This document shows, piece after piece, positions 7,675 to 15,910 of a stretch of DNA of 64,000 bases. The notes under the pieces are model-generated. The model saw only the letters and a list, made by a program, of their open reading frames with translations, was not told where the DNA came from and ran no database searches. Every line of letters starts with the position of its first letter. The first letter of the stretch is position 1. Origin of the DNA: Palsa-965 sp044448685 (GTDB lineage: Bacteria; Bacteroidota; Bacteroidia; Palsa-965); assembly GCA_044448685.1 (NCBI GenBank), contig JBIOHC010000012.1, forward strand, positions 1-64,000, read 5' to 3'. The translations under genes were made by a program, and so were the position numbers.

Positions 7675-10155
7675 CTACTGCCTTCTCCGCTTAGCCCCAC
7701 GCACCGCCTCCGCCGTCCACGGATCTTCCGGCCAATGGTGCTTCTGATATCGTACTCTCAATTCCTTACGTACATCGGGATAGGTATTGTTCCAGAAACT
7801 TTTCAGATCCTGAGTTACCTGTACGGGTTTATAACCGGGAGAAAGCAAATGTAAAATGACTTTGTTGCGTCCTTCATTTACAGTGGGGGTATCGGGCAGG
7901 CCGAACATTTCCTGCAATCGCACAGCCAGCACTGGAGCGCTTCCATCGGATGCATAGGCGAGTTTGATCTCTGAGCCGCTGGGTACATGAATGCAGTCCG
8001 GTGCCAGCATATTCATTCGTTGTTTTTGTTCCCAGCTCAGGGTATTGGAAAAGAGTTCGAGTATATTGAGTTTATAAAAATCATCCCGTTTGCGTATTCC
8101 GCTTAACCAGGGACTGAGCCATTCTTCCATCGTGGCAAGCAAAGCGGCATCACTCACATCGGGCCAGGCATCATCCGGTCTCCATTTACCCAGACAAAGC
8201 AGACGGTTCTGAAATTCTTTCCAGGCATCGGTAAAATTGAAAAGACGTAACCCTTCCGACTGTGCCGCTTTAAGCAGGACTTCGTTTCTTTTTTCTTCGG
8301 GAATAGTTTTTAGCGGACTGCTGGAAAGCAGCAAATCACCATACACCACTTCGGAACGGGCTATGAGTTCACCCTTCTGGCTGTCCCAGGTAATGACATC
8401 CTGTTTACGGCTGAAGGGCAGCAGGTCTTCGGGATCAAGAGCTGCTGCCAGATAAATCTTTCCTTCTGTGCTGCCCCCGTCGAGGTGTGCGACTGCGAGC
8501 CATTTCTCCCGTGTCAATGGATCCTGTTCAGCAGTGCGGGCAAAACGTCCGTTGCTGAGGCGGTAACGGTGATCAGGCCCCTGCTGCCGTGCCACCCGCT
8601 CGGGATAAGCGCTGGCAATAAGAAATCCGGCCTGTTCCTGTTGTATGGGTACATTGTCGGCCTTGACAGAAAAAAGTTTTCTCCAGGCTTCGGCAAGTTT
8701 GTCAATACGTTCCAGACGGCCCCGGTCGGCCGATACATATTCCTTATTTCTCCATTTGCGCAAAGCATCGATACGCAATACAATATCGGCTCCGGCTTCT
8801 TTTGGCAATGGGTCTCGCTCTTCAAGCAATGCTGCCAGGTCAGTGGCCAGGGCACTGCGTCCTGCTTCTTTTCCTTCGATTAACAAATGCGCCATGCGGG
8901 GATGGGTAGGAAGGCGCAACATTTCCTTGCCCTTGGGTGTAATCTTATTTTCTTCCAATGCGCCTAGCTGCCTGAGTAATTCCCTTCCCTGATTCAGGGC
9001 CGCCGGAGGGGGAGGATTAAGCCAGGCCAGAGCTGCCGGATTTGTATTGCCCCAGTTGGCCAGCTCCAGCACAAGCGGTGCAAGATCGGCTTCGAGTATT
9101 TCGGGTTTGCGGTGTGGAATAAGCTGGTGCTGTGCTCCTGCACTCCAAAGTCTGTAACAGACTCCGGGGCCTAAACGCCCTGCACGTCCTGCGCGCTGGT
9201 CGGCTGCATCGGCGGTGACTTTAACAGTTTCCAAACGGGTAAGACCCGAACGCAGATCAAAACGCGGTGCACGTGAATACCCGCTGTCTACAACTGTAGT
9301 AATGCCTTCAATGGTCAAACTTGTTTCTGCAATGGAAGTCGCCAGCACTACTTTTCTTCTTCCGGAAGTATCTGGCATAATGGCTTCCTGCTGGCTGCGG
9401 GGAGGAAGATCACCGTATAAAGGATGTATACGTATTCCGCTTGTATGGCTTTCCAGTAATTCTGCACAGCGGTGTATCTCTCCCGCACCGGGAAAGAAAG
9501 CAAGTATATCACCGGGTTGTTCGCTCAGTGCCTTGCCAATGACCCGGCTCATCTGTATGGCTATGTTGCGTTCGTTTTCTTCGGGCAGGTGAATGATGCT
9601 TACCGGATACTGTCGTCCTGCACTGGTTATGACAGGAGCGTTGCTGAGCAGGGAAGATAATTTCCCGCTGTCGAGCGTGGCCGACATGATGAGTATACGC
9701 AGATCTTCTCTCAGCACCTGCTGCAGCTCCCTGCAGAGTGCAAGACTCAGATCGGCCTGCAAGCTCCGTTCATGGAATTCGTCAAAGATCACCATGCCCA
9801 CATCATCCAGCGCTCCTTCCTGTTGCAGCATGCGGGTCAGGATACCTTCGGTAAGGACTTCGATACGGGTGGAGGAACTTGTTTTGTTTTCGAAACGTAC
9901 TTTATAACCAATGGTCTTGCCAACACTTTCATTCATCAGCTCGGCCATACGCCCTGCAACAGCTCTTGCTGCCAGCCGGCGGGGTTCGAGCATGATTATC
10001 TTTTTCCCCTGCATCCAGGGTTCGCTCAGCAGTTCGGGAGGAAGCACAGTGCTTTTCCCGGCACCCGGAGGTGCCTGCAGGATCAGGGTGTTCCGCTGAA
10101 GCAGGCTTTCCTTTATCTGAGGAATGATTTCAAGTACGGGAAGAGGTAATGCCAT
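7675..10155 (-). CDS. hrpB: ATP-dependent helicase HrpB
   Basis: An 826-residue DEAH-box RNA helicase of the HrpB subfamily, the usual full length. Walker A is PPGAGKST at residues 29-36, motif II is DEFH, motif III is SAT, and motif VI reads DQRAGRAGRLGPG. The C-terminal HrpB-specific region ends with PEDPWTAEAVRGAKRR, a typical HrpB tail. The in vivo RNA target of HrpB proteins is poorly known. It is the last gene of a minus-strand group, 25 nt after ansA. A weak downstream gap of about 85 bp separates it from the convergent FnIII gene. Confidence 0.92.
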   Translation of the reverse strand: MALPLPVLEIIPQIKESLLQRNTLILQAPPGAGKSTVLPPELLSEPWMQGKKIIMLEPRRLAARAVAGRMAELMNESVGKTIGYKVRFENKTSSSTRIEVLTEGILTRMLQQEGALDDVGMVIFDEFHERSLQADLSLALCRELQQVLREDLRILIMSATLDSGKLSSLLSNAPVITSAGRQYPVSIIHLPEENERNIAIQMSRVIGKALSEQPGDILAFFPGAGEIHRCAELLESHTSGIRIHPLYGDLPPRSQQEAIMPDTSGRRKVVLATSIAETSLTIEGITTVVDSGYSRAPRFDLRSGLTRLETVKVTADAADQRAGRAGRLGPGVCYRLWSAGAQHQLIPHRKPEILEADLAPLVLELANWGNTNPAALAWLNPPPPAALNQGRELLRQLGALEENKITPKGKEMLRLPTHPRMAHLLIEGKEAGRSALATDLAALLEERDPLPKEAGADIVLRIDALRKWRNKEYVSADRGRLERIDKLAEAWRKLFSVKADNVPIQQEQAGFLIASAYPERVARQQGPDHRYRLSNGRFARTAEQDPLTREKWLAVAHLDGGSTEGKIYLAAALDPEDLLPFSRKQDVITWDSQKGELIARSEVVYGDLLLSSSPLKTIPEEKRNEVLLKAAQSEGLRLFNFTDAWKEFQNRLLCLGKWRPDDAWPDVSDAALLATMEEWLSPWLSGIRKRDDFYKLNILELFSNTLSWEQKQRMNMLAPDCIHVPSGSEIKLAYASDGSAPVLAVRLQEMFGLPDTPTVNEGRNKVILHLLSPGYKPVQVTQDLKSFWNNTYPDVRKELRVRYQKHHWPEDPWTAEAVRGAKRRRQ

Positions 10156-10180
10156 GCAGGGTGAAATAAAAAAGCGGATC

Positions 10181-11209
10181 TTATCGTGTCAGCTCTCCGC
10201 GCAGGGAGGTGTTCAGCATTTTCTGCCTTTCTTTCCTGTTGTCTGTATTACCCAGCACAAACATTAGCTTGGCAACAGCAGCTTCGGTTGTCATATCTTT
10301 TCCGTTCAGCACCCCTATCTTATCCAGCCCGGCACTGGCCTGGTATTTACCCTGCTCCACACTGCCTGCATTACACTGGGTGATATTGAGTATGATCAGT
10401 CCCTTTTTCCGGGCCTTGCCCAGGGCTTCAATAAACCACTCAGCAGTACTGCAATTGCCCGAGCCAAAAGTTTCGAGAATGACGGCTTTTATACCCTTTG
10501 TATTCAGCACTGCATCAACAGCAGCTGGTGTAATGCCGGGATAAAGTTTCAGAATCGCAATATTCGGATTCAGCGAGGTATGCACTTTAAGTTTACGTCC
10601 GGCAGGACGGTACAGCCTGTCATAATTATAGGTCAGGTGTACACCGGCTTCGGCCAGTTCCGGATAATTGGAACTCTGGAAAGCCTGGAAATGTTCGGAA
10701 TTGAATTTATGGGTACGGTTACCGCGATATAAGCGGTATTCAAAATAGATGCAGACTTCCTGTATGATTGCTTTCCCTTTTTCTTTTGCAGCTGCAATTT
10801 CTATTGCCGTGATAAGATTTTCTTTTCCGTCGGTACGGATAATACCGATGGGTAATTGTGAACCGGTAAGAATAACAGGCTTGTCAAGGTTTTCAAGCAT
10901 AAAGCTCAGTGCCGATGCTGTGAATGCCATGGTATCGGAACCATGCAGGATCACAAAGCCATCATACTTCGAATAATTCTTTTCAATGATACGTGCTATG
11001 CAAACCCATACCCCGGGGTTCATATCGGATGAGTCGATAGGATTTTCAAAGGCTTCGCTGCAGAGTTTCAGATCAAACTTATGCAGCTCGGGAATCTGTT
11101 CATAGAGATGGGCAAAATCAAAAGGGCGAAGCTGCCCTGTGCGGTTGTCCTGTATCATCCCGATGGTGCCACCGGTATAGATCAGCAATACGGATGTTTT
11201 CTTTCCCAT
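10181..11209 (-). CDS. ansA: Type I L-asparaginase
   Basis: A 342-residue cytoplasmic asparaginase that hydrolyses L-asparagine to aspartate and ammonia. Both catalytic threonine motifs are present: YTGGTIGM at 11-18 (Thr15) and HGSDTMAF at 89-96 (Thr93 with Asp92). No signal peptide is seen, which fits the cytoplasmic low-affinity type I (AnsA) rather than the periplasmic type II enzyme. It follows tatD by 4 nt and precedes hrpB, so the three are probably co-transcribed. It is unrelated in fold to the Ntn-type isoaspartyl peptidase at 54.2 kb. Confidence 0.9.
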   Translation of the reverse strand: MGKKTSVLLIYTGGTIGMIQDNRTGQLRPFDFAHLYEQIPELHKFDLKLCSEAFENPIDSSDMNPGVWVCIARIIEKNYSKYDGFVILHGSDTMAFTASALSFMLENLDKPVILTGSQLPIGIIRTDGKENLITAIEIAAAKEKGKAIIQEVCIYFEYRLYRGNRTHKFNSEHFQAFQSSNYPELAEAGVHLTYNYDRLYRPAGRKLKVHTSLNPNIAILKLYPGITPAAVDAVLNTKGIKAVILETFGSGNCSTAEWFIEALGKARKKGLIILNITQCNAGSVEQGKYQASAGLDKIGVLNGKDMTTEAAVAKLMFVLGNTDNRKERQKMLNTSLRGELTR

Positions 11210-11213
11210 GTCG

Positions 11214-11984
11214 TCAGATGCCGAATAAGTGTTTTGAATTTTCTGTTGTGATGCGGGCCACTTCTTCCGGAGTTGTCTTTTTTACCTCTGCCAGCTTCTC
11301 CGCAACAATACGTATGTAAGCGCTTTCATTCCTTTTTCCCCGGTGTGGCACAGGAGCCAGGTAAGGAGAATCGGTTTCCAGCACCAGATGTTCGAGGTCT
11401 ATCTGTTCAACGACTTTATCGAGTCCTGAATTCTTAAACGTAAGCACTCCGCCTATACCCATTTTGAAACCACCGAGGCTGATTACTTTATCAGCTTCTT
11501 CCTTCGTACCCGTAAAGCAATGAAACACTCCTTTCAAATCAGGACCCTTATGCTTTTCTACGACTTCGAACGCTTCGTCAAATGCATTGCGTGTATGGAT
11601 GACGATGGGAAGCTTGTAATGTTTGGCCAGCTTAATCTGGAACTCAAAGGCATAGAGCTGCTGTTCGGCAAAAGTTTTGTCCCAATACAAATCAACACCT
11701 ATTTCGCCTATGGCATAAAATGTTTTTTGGCTGAGCCAATGCTCCACAACCTTTAATTCCTGTTGAAAATGTTCGTTTACGGAACAAGGGTGGAGGCCCA
11801 TCATAGGGAAGCAGTTCTCAGGCCAGGCTTTTACAAGTGAAAACAAGCCGGGTATGGAAGTGCTGTCTATATTCGGCAGGAAGAGACGGGTGACGCCGGC
11901 TTCTATGGAGTGGCGTATCATTTCATCCCGGTCGTCCTGAAAGGCTTCGGCATATAAATGCGTATGGGTATCTGTGAATATCAC
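11214..11984 (-). CDS. tatD: TatD family metal-dependent deoxyribonuclease
   Basis: A TatD-type (beta/alpha)8 hydrolase of about 256 residues. The metal-binding motif TDTHTHLYAE starts right after the first codons, and IGEIGVDLYWDK, VIHTRNAFDE, HCFTG and LETDSPYL follow in the family order. A longer frame reaches 12035, but its extra 17 residues do not match the family. A GTG at 11984 places the start just before the first beta strand, as expected. Family members are 3'-5' exonucleases or DNases. It is the first gene of the tatD-ansA-hrpB group and diverges from a small lipoprotein gene. Confidence 0.87.
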   Translation of the reverse strand: MIFTDTHTHLYAEAFQDDRDEMIRHSIEAGVTRLFLPNIDSTSIPGLFSLVKAWPENCFPMMGLHPCSVNEHFQQELKVVEHWLSQKTFYAIGEIGVDLYWDKTFAEQQLYAFEFQIKLAKHYKLPIVIHTRNAFDEAFEVVEKHKGPDLKGVFHCFTGTKEEADKVISLGGFKMGIGGVLTFKNSGLDKVVEQIDLEHLVLETDSPYLAPVPHRGKRNESAYIRIVAEKLAEVKKTTPEEVARITTENSKHLFGI

Positions 11985-12083
11985 CTTGCAAAAGTAACAG
12001 AATATAGATGTAACAGGGGTGGGTAACAGGTCCAATCGGGTGTTTTTTTATACCTTTACGGTAATAAATAATTGTTTCCCGGT

Positions 12084-12521
12084 TTGAAAACATCCGCCTT
12101 ATTCTTTCTTTGTGCCTTGCTGCTCCTGTCCTTACCCGGATGTCAGAAATATCCTGACGGACCAATGATAAGCTTCAGGACCAAGGAACACCGCCTCTGT
12201 GAAAACTGGAAGCGGGTGAAGGAATATGAAAACGGCACCGATATCACCACCCAGGCCATGAGTCATATACGTTCCGAATCAAGAATTATTTACCATGACG
12301 GGTCCTTTTCCTATAATCTGGATTCCGATAACGGAACGGTATCCTATTCAGGCAGCTGGGCTTTCTCGACAGATAAAACAATTGTGAACTTCTCCTATGT
12401 GGTGGGAATGACTCCGGTGAATGAAACTTTTCTGATCCTCCGTCTCAAAGAAGGAGATATGTGGCTGAGGGAAACAAATTTCAGCGGAGATATTTATGAA
12501 TACCATTTCGCACCCAATTAA
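12084..12521 (+). CDS. Small lipoprotein of unknown function
   Basis: A protein of about 145 residues with a lipoprotein signal peptide ending in LSLPGC, so Cys at about residue 20 is the lipidation site. The likely start is a TTG at 12084, followed by Lys-Thr-Ser and a Leu-rich core; another TTG at 12072 would add four residues. The mature part is beta-rich, with repeated SYSGSW and YEYHF-like strands as in small lipocalin-like Bacteroidota lipoproteins. It lies 6 nt before a family-9 glycosyltransferase, so it may be co-transcribed with an LPS-related gene. The function is unknown. Confidence 0.6.
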   Translation: MKTSALFFLCALLLLSLPGCQKYPDGPMISFRTKEHRLCENWKRVKEYENGTDITTQAMSHIRSESRIIYHDGSFSYNLDSDNGTVSYSGSWAFSTDKTIVNFSYVVGMTPVNETFLILRLKEGDMWLRETNFSGDIYEYHFAPN

Positions 12522-12527
12522 ACCGGA

Positions 12528-13514
12528 GTGAAGAAAATCCTCGTCATCCGTTTCAGTTCCATAGGCGATATCGTACTTACCTCCCCTGTACTCCGCTGCC
12601 TTAAATTACAGCTGGGTTCAGAAGTCCATTTCCTGACCAAGAAAGAATTCGCCCCCCTGGTACAAAGCAATCCTTATCTGGATAAGATATGGACCATTGA
12701 CGACAAGGTTCAGGAGGTAACGGAAGTCCTTAAGAAAGAAAATTTTGATTTTGTAGCCGACCTGCATCATAACCTGCGCAGCCGCCAGGTTAAGCGTGCA
12801 CTGGGAAAGCCGTCTGCCTCACTCGACAAGCTGAATATAAAGAAATGGCTGCTGGTTAATTTCAAGAGTAAGGGCATGCCCGATATACATGTTGCTGAAC
12901 GCTGTCTGCAAGCAGTAAGCAGTCTGGGTGTAAAGGATGACGGCAATGGACTGGACTTTTTTATCCCTCCCTCCGAAGAGGTTGATACGGATTCAATTCC
13001 CCGACTTCGTAAAGGATATATTGGTTTTGTCATAGGAGCCCAGCATGCTACCAAACGTCTGCCGGCAGAAAAAATTCTGGATATCTGTAAAAAGCTGGAT
13101 GAAACGATTGTATTGCTGGGAGGAAAAGAAGATGCCGCAGTAGCGGAAAAGATAAGCCGTGAATTGCCCGAGCGTGTCATCAATGCCTGCGGACAGTATA
13201 GCATACTTCAGTCGGCATCGCTGGTGAGGCAGGCAAAAAAAATCATCACCCATGATACAGGCCTTATGCATATTGCAGCAGCCTTTAAAAAGGAAATCAT
13301 TTCCGTATGGGGAAATACTGTGCCTGCTTTCGGCATGTATCCTTACCGCAGCGGGCATGGAGAAAAAGGAGCCGGTATCATTGTGGAAGTGAAAGGTCTG
13401 AGCTGCCGGCCCTGTACGAAGATCGGGTTCAATAAATGCCCGAAGGGGCATTTTCGTTGCATGAAGGATATTGATGACGCGCAGATTGTGAAAGCCGTTA
13501 AGGAGCCATTTTAA
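12528..13514 (+). CDS. Glycosyltransferase family 9 (heptosyltransferase-like)
   Basis: A 328-residue GT-B fold enzyme of family 9, related to ADP-heptose:LPS heptosyltransferases. The N-terminus ILVIRFSSIGDIVLTSPVL is diagnostic, and the C-terminal donor-binding region reads THDTGLMHIAAAF followed by WGNTVPAFGMYPY. Translation starts at a GTG (12528). A cysteine-rich tail (CRPCTKIGFNKCPKGHFRCM) is seen in many members. It probably adds a sugar to the LPS inner core, but the sugar is not predictable. The gene ends directly at the first repeat unit of the 13.5-14.7 kb array, which may act as its transcription end. Confidence 0.85.
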   Translation: MKKILVIRFSSIGDIVLTSPVLRCLKLQLGSEVHFLTKKEFAPLVQSNPYLDKIWTIDDKVQEVTEVLKKENFDFVADLHHNLRSRQVKRALGKPSASLDKLNIKKWLLVNFKSKGMPDIHVAERCLQAVSSLGVKDDGNGLDFFIPPSEEVDTDSIPRLRKGYIGFVIGAQHATKRLPAEKILDICKKLDETIVLLGGKEDAAVAEKISRELPERVINACGQYSILQSASLVRQAKKIITHDTGLMHIAAAFKKEIISVWGNTVPAFGMYPYRSGHGEKGAGIIVEVKGLSCRPCTKIGFNKCPKGHFRCMKDIDDAQIVKAVKEPF

Positions 13515-13535
13515 TCCCATTAGCATTATTGGGAA

Positions 13536-13679
13536 TTGTCATTCTGAGCGACCTTGGGGTGGAGCAGTGTGTAAGCAGGCGCGAAGAATCTCCTTGGTTT
13601 TGTATAAGCTTGTTTCCTCAAGGAGATTCTTCGGCACCGCCAGCGCCTCAGGCAACCCAAAAGTGCCTCAGAATGACAA
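13536..13679. repeat. Nested palindromic repeat unit A (short form, complete)
   Basis: A 144-bp unit bounded by perfect 13-bp outer arms, TTGTCATTCTGAG (13536-13548) and CTCAGAATGACAA (13667-13679). Inside is a perfect 15-bp hairpin: CGAAGAATCTCCTTG (13582-13596) and CAAGGAGATTCTTCG (13619-13633), with a 22-nt loop containing AAGCTT. The outer arms extend as an imperfect palindrome for about 25 bp. Confidence 0.85.
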
Positions 13680-13717
13680 AAAGGGAACCAATGTAATCCC
13701 ATTAGTATTATTGGGAA

Positions 13718-14272
13718 TTGTCATTCTGAGCGACCTTGGGGTGGAGCAGTGAGTAAGCAGACGCGAAGAATCTCCTTGGAAATGCCATCCGATTGCGTAA
13801 AATGACATTCAATCTGATTTGATCTCCGATGGTGGTTATTCTATCTTGCGCAGAGAAACTCATGGTCATGAAAATTCATCAATACTACGTTTACATTCTG
13901 ACCAATCATGGAAGAACAGTTCTATATACTGGAATGACAAATAATTTGGAACAACGGTTAGCCGATCACTATTTCAACCAATCAAACCTCAAGACCTTTG
14001 CTGGTAAGTTCCAATGCCATTTTCTGGTTTACTATGAATTCCATAAATATCTACTATCAGCTATTGAAAGGGAAAAGGAAATCAAGGGCTGGACCAGGAT
14101 AAAAAAGAACCGTTTGATTGAAGCATTCAATCCAGACTGGTCCTTTCTGAATAACAAATTCATTGATTGGCCACCTGGTGAATTTTGGAGAAGGGCTGAC
14201 CAAAACTGATCCAAGGAGATTCTTCGGCACCGCCAGCGCCTCAGGCAACCCAAAAGTGCCTCAGAATGACAA
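13718..14272. mobile_element. Nested palindromic repeat unit B (long form carrying GIY-YIG gene)
   Basis: The same outer arms (13718-13730 and 14260-14272) and inner arms (13764-13778 and 14212-14226) as unit A, but the hairpin loop is replaced by 431 bp (13780-14210) that hold a GIY-YIG endonuclease gene. The sequence outside the loop is almost identical to unit A on both sides, including the 38-bp spacer that follows. This is the arrangement expected of a full-length element with the other units as short relatives. That interpretation is inference. Confidence 0.7.
13868..14209 (+). CDS. GIY-YIG endonuclease inside a hairpin repeat
   Basis: A small nuclease of about 113 residues of the COG2827/UPF0213 type. 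The two halves of the catalytic motif are VYI at 8-10 and YTG at 20-22, followed by Arg30 (LEQRLADH) and Glu67 in AIEREKEIKGW, then the family tail LIEAFNPDW. The start at 13868 keeps the motif at the usual distance; an in-frame ATG at 13862 is equally possible. The gene occupies exactly the loop between the inner hairpin arms of repeat unit B and ends 2 nt before the right arm. The family cuts DNA; whether it acts on these palindromes is not known. Confidence 0.85.
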   Translation: MKIHQYYVYILTNHGRTVLYTGMTNNLEQRLADHYFNQSNLKTFAGKFQCHFLVYYEFHKYLLSAIEREKEIKGWTRIKKNRLIEAFNPDWSFLNNKFIDWPPGEFWRRADQN

Positions 14273-14310
14273 AAAGGGAACCAATGTAATCCCATTAGCA
14301 TTATTGGAAA

Positions 14311-14408
14311 TTGTCATTCTGAGCGACCTTGGGGTGGAGCAGTGAGTAAGCAGACGCGAAGAATCTCCTTGGTTTTGTATAAGCTTGTTTCCTCAAGGAG
14401 ATTCTTCG
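14311..14408. repeat. Palindromic repeat unit C (right outer arm missing)
   Basis: The left outer arm is at 14311-14323, the inner arms at 14357-14371 and 14394-14408. After the inner right arm the sequence jumps straight to GTAGCATTATTGGGAA and unit D, so the segment from CACCGCC to the right outer arm is absent. Confidence 0.85.
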
Positions 14409-14424
14409 GTAGCATTATTGGGAA

Positions 14425-14522
14425 TTGTCATTCTGAGCGACCTTGGGGTGGAGCAGTGAGTGAGCAGACGCGAAGAATCTCCTTGGTTTTGCATAAGCTT
14501 GTTTCCTCAAGGAGATTCTTCG
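14425..14522. repeat. Palindromic repeat unit D (right outer arm missing)
   Basis: The left outer arm is at 14425-14437, the inner arms at 14471-14485 and 14508-14522. It is truncated exactly as unit C and differs from it by only a few bases, including GCATAAGC for GTATAAGC in the loop. Units C and D are 114 bp apart, a tandem duplication. Confidence 0.85.
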
Positions 14523-14538
14523 GTAGCATTATTGGGAA

Positions 14539-14682
14539 TTGTCATTCTGAGCGACCTTGGGGTGGAGCAGTGAGTAAGCAGACGCGAAGAATCTCCTTGG
14601 TTTTGTATAAGCTTGTTTCCTCAAGGAGATTCTTCGGCACCGCCAGCGCCTCAGGCAACCCCAATGCGCCTCAGAATGACAA
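14539..14682. repeat. Nested palindromic repeat unit E (short form, complete)
   Basis: A complete 144-bp unit. The outer arms are at 14539-14551 and 14670-14682, the inner arms at 14585-14599 and 14622-14636. The right part has small differences from unit A (CCCCAATGCGCC for CCCAAAAGTGCC). The array ends here, about 55 bp before the stop of the convergent thioesterase gene. Confidence 0.85.
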
Positions 14683-14738
14683 GGTTGTGGTCGCCACTTA
14701 CTACCCCCAAGCGCCTTAGACAAATCAAACAACATTAG

Positions 14739-15251
14739 CTAGCGCGAAAACAGTGCCTTCAGCTCCGTCGCATCTTCCGGCTTCATCTTCCCTGCCAGAA
14801 TCAGACTCAGCTGTCTGCGGCGTAATGCTCCGTCAAAGCGTGATTTTTCCTGATCCGTTTCAGGAATGAGTTCCGGAACCGGCAAGGGAGATCCGTTCTG
14901 ATCAACAGCTACAAAGGTGTAAATGGCTTCATTTGATTTTGTTTTCTCTCCTGTTACAGGATCTTCAACCCATACATCGATATAGACTTCCATAGAAGAA
15001 GAAAAAGCCCGGGAAACTTTGGCTTCAAGGGTGATCATACTGGCCAGACGGATAGGATGGTTAAAGGAAACATTATTGACCGATGCAGTAACAACAACCC
15101 TTTTACAATGACGATGGGCAGAAATAGCCGATACCATGTCCATCCAGTGCAGCAGCCGTCCTCCCATAAGGTTTCCGAGGGTATTGGTATCGTTCGGTAA
15201 TACGATTTCTGTTGTTACGGTAAGGGTTTCCCTGGCAGTTCTGGTTTTCAT
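14739..15251 (-). CDS. Acyl-CoA thioesterase, hotdog fold
   Basis: A hotdog-fold thioesterase of about 170 residues that hydrolyses acyl-CoA. The family core is visible: PNDTNTLGNLMGGRLLHWMD, then VVTASVNNVSFNHPIRLAS and a VDVWVEDPVTGEKT-like strand. The Asn/Asp near the start of the hotdog helix supplies the catalytic polar residue in YciA/ACOT-type enzymes. The ATG at 15251 (KTRTARET) is preferred over one 18 nt upstream because family members begin near here. A C-terminal extension with RRRQLSLILAGKMKPEDA is typical of Bacteroidota members. It is transcribed toward the repeat array. Confidence 0.85.
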   Translation of the reverse strand: MKTRTARETLTVTTEIVLPNDTNTLGNLMGGRLLHWMDMVSAISAHRHCKRVVVTASVNNVSFNHPIRLASMITLEAKVSRAFSSSMEVYIDVWVEDPVTGEKTKSNEAIYTFVAVDQNGSPLPVPELIPETDQEKSRFDGALRRRQLSLILAGKMKPEDATELKALFSR

Positions 15252-15331
15252 AATAAAGGATTTGCGCAAAGATAACTAACTTGCGCCCTGTAGTCTTCAG
15301 GTTGAAGGAATAAATTCTTAAACACTGCCCT

Positions 15332-15907
15332 ATGCAATATATCCTGGCCTTACATATCATTTTTATCGTGACCTGGTTTGCAGGGCTGTTCTATATCATC
15401 CGTCTGTTTATCTATATGACAGAAGCCAATGACAAGTCTGAGCCTGATAAAGGAATTCTTCAGACTCAGTATAAGATTATGATGCGCCGGCTTTGGTATG
15501 GTATTACCTGGCCATCGGCAGTGGCTACCTTTATATTCGGACCCTGGTTATTGTTTGTATATGTTCCCGGGTTTATGAAAGAAGCATTTTTTATTCTTAA
15601 GCTCTGTTTTGTTTTCGGGCTGGCCATCTATCATATGCAATGTCATTTGATATTCAAGCAGCTTCAGGCAGGTACCTTCCGGCATTCATCCATGTGGCTG
15701 AGAGGATTCAATGAAGTTGCTTCTGTAATTCTGGTAGCGATTGTATTTATCATCGAACTCAAGAGCAACCAGAATGGGATGTGGATGGCTGTAGGGCTGG
15801 TACTTTTTGCTGCAGCCTTGTATATAGGCATGCAGCTCTATAAAAAGAGCCGTTTAAAAGGGGAAGAAGAAGAGAAGAAGATTCCGGAAAAAAAGGAAGA
15901 GCACTGA
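15332..15907 (+). CDS. HemJ/CopD-like integral membrane protein
   Basis: A 191-residue membrane protein of the HemJ (UPF0093) family, which oxidises protoporphyrinogen IX in haem synthesis in organisms lacking HemY/HemG. The first helix holds ALHIIFIVTWFAGLFYIIRLFIY with the conserved His, and WLRGFNEVASVILV matches the conserved R..NE element near the third helix. Four to five membrane segments are seen, then a charged Lys/Glu tail from about residue 172. The fit is good, but the CopD-type superfamily is broad, so enzymatic activity is inferred. It ends 3 nt before the convergent SPOR gene. Confidence 0.75.
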   Translation: MQYILALHIIFIVTWFAGLFYIIRLFIYMTEANDKSEPDKGILQTQYKIMMRRLWYGITWPSAVATFIFGPWLLFVYVPGFMKEAFFILKLCFVFGLAIYHMQCHLIFKQLQAGTFRHSSMWLRGFNEVASVILVAIVFIIELKSNQNGMWMAVGLVLFAAALYIGMQLYKKSRLKGEEEEKKIPEKKEEH

Positions 15908-15910
15908 ATC

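Noticed and set aside
14342..14719. A 125-codon open frame across the repeat array
   Set aside because: Its sequence is the translated repeat (RRISLVL..LVSSRRFFG three times over). The frame is open only because the repeat has no stop in that phase; the frames at 13567 and 14163 are the same case.
13515..14740. CRISPR-like array
   Set aside because: The units are long nested palindromes of 98-144 bp with near-identical spacers and no unique spacer content, and no cas genes are present.
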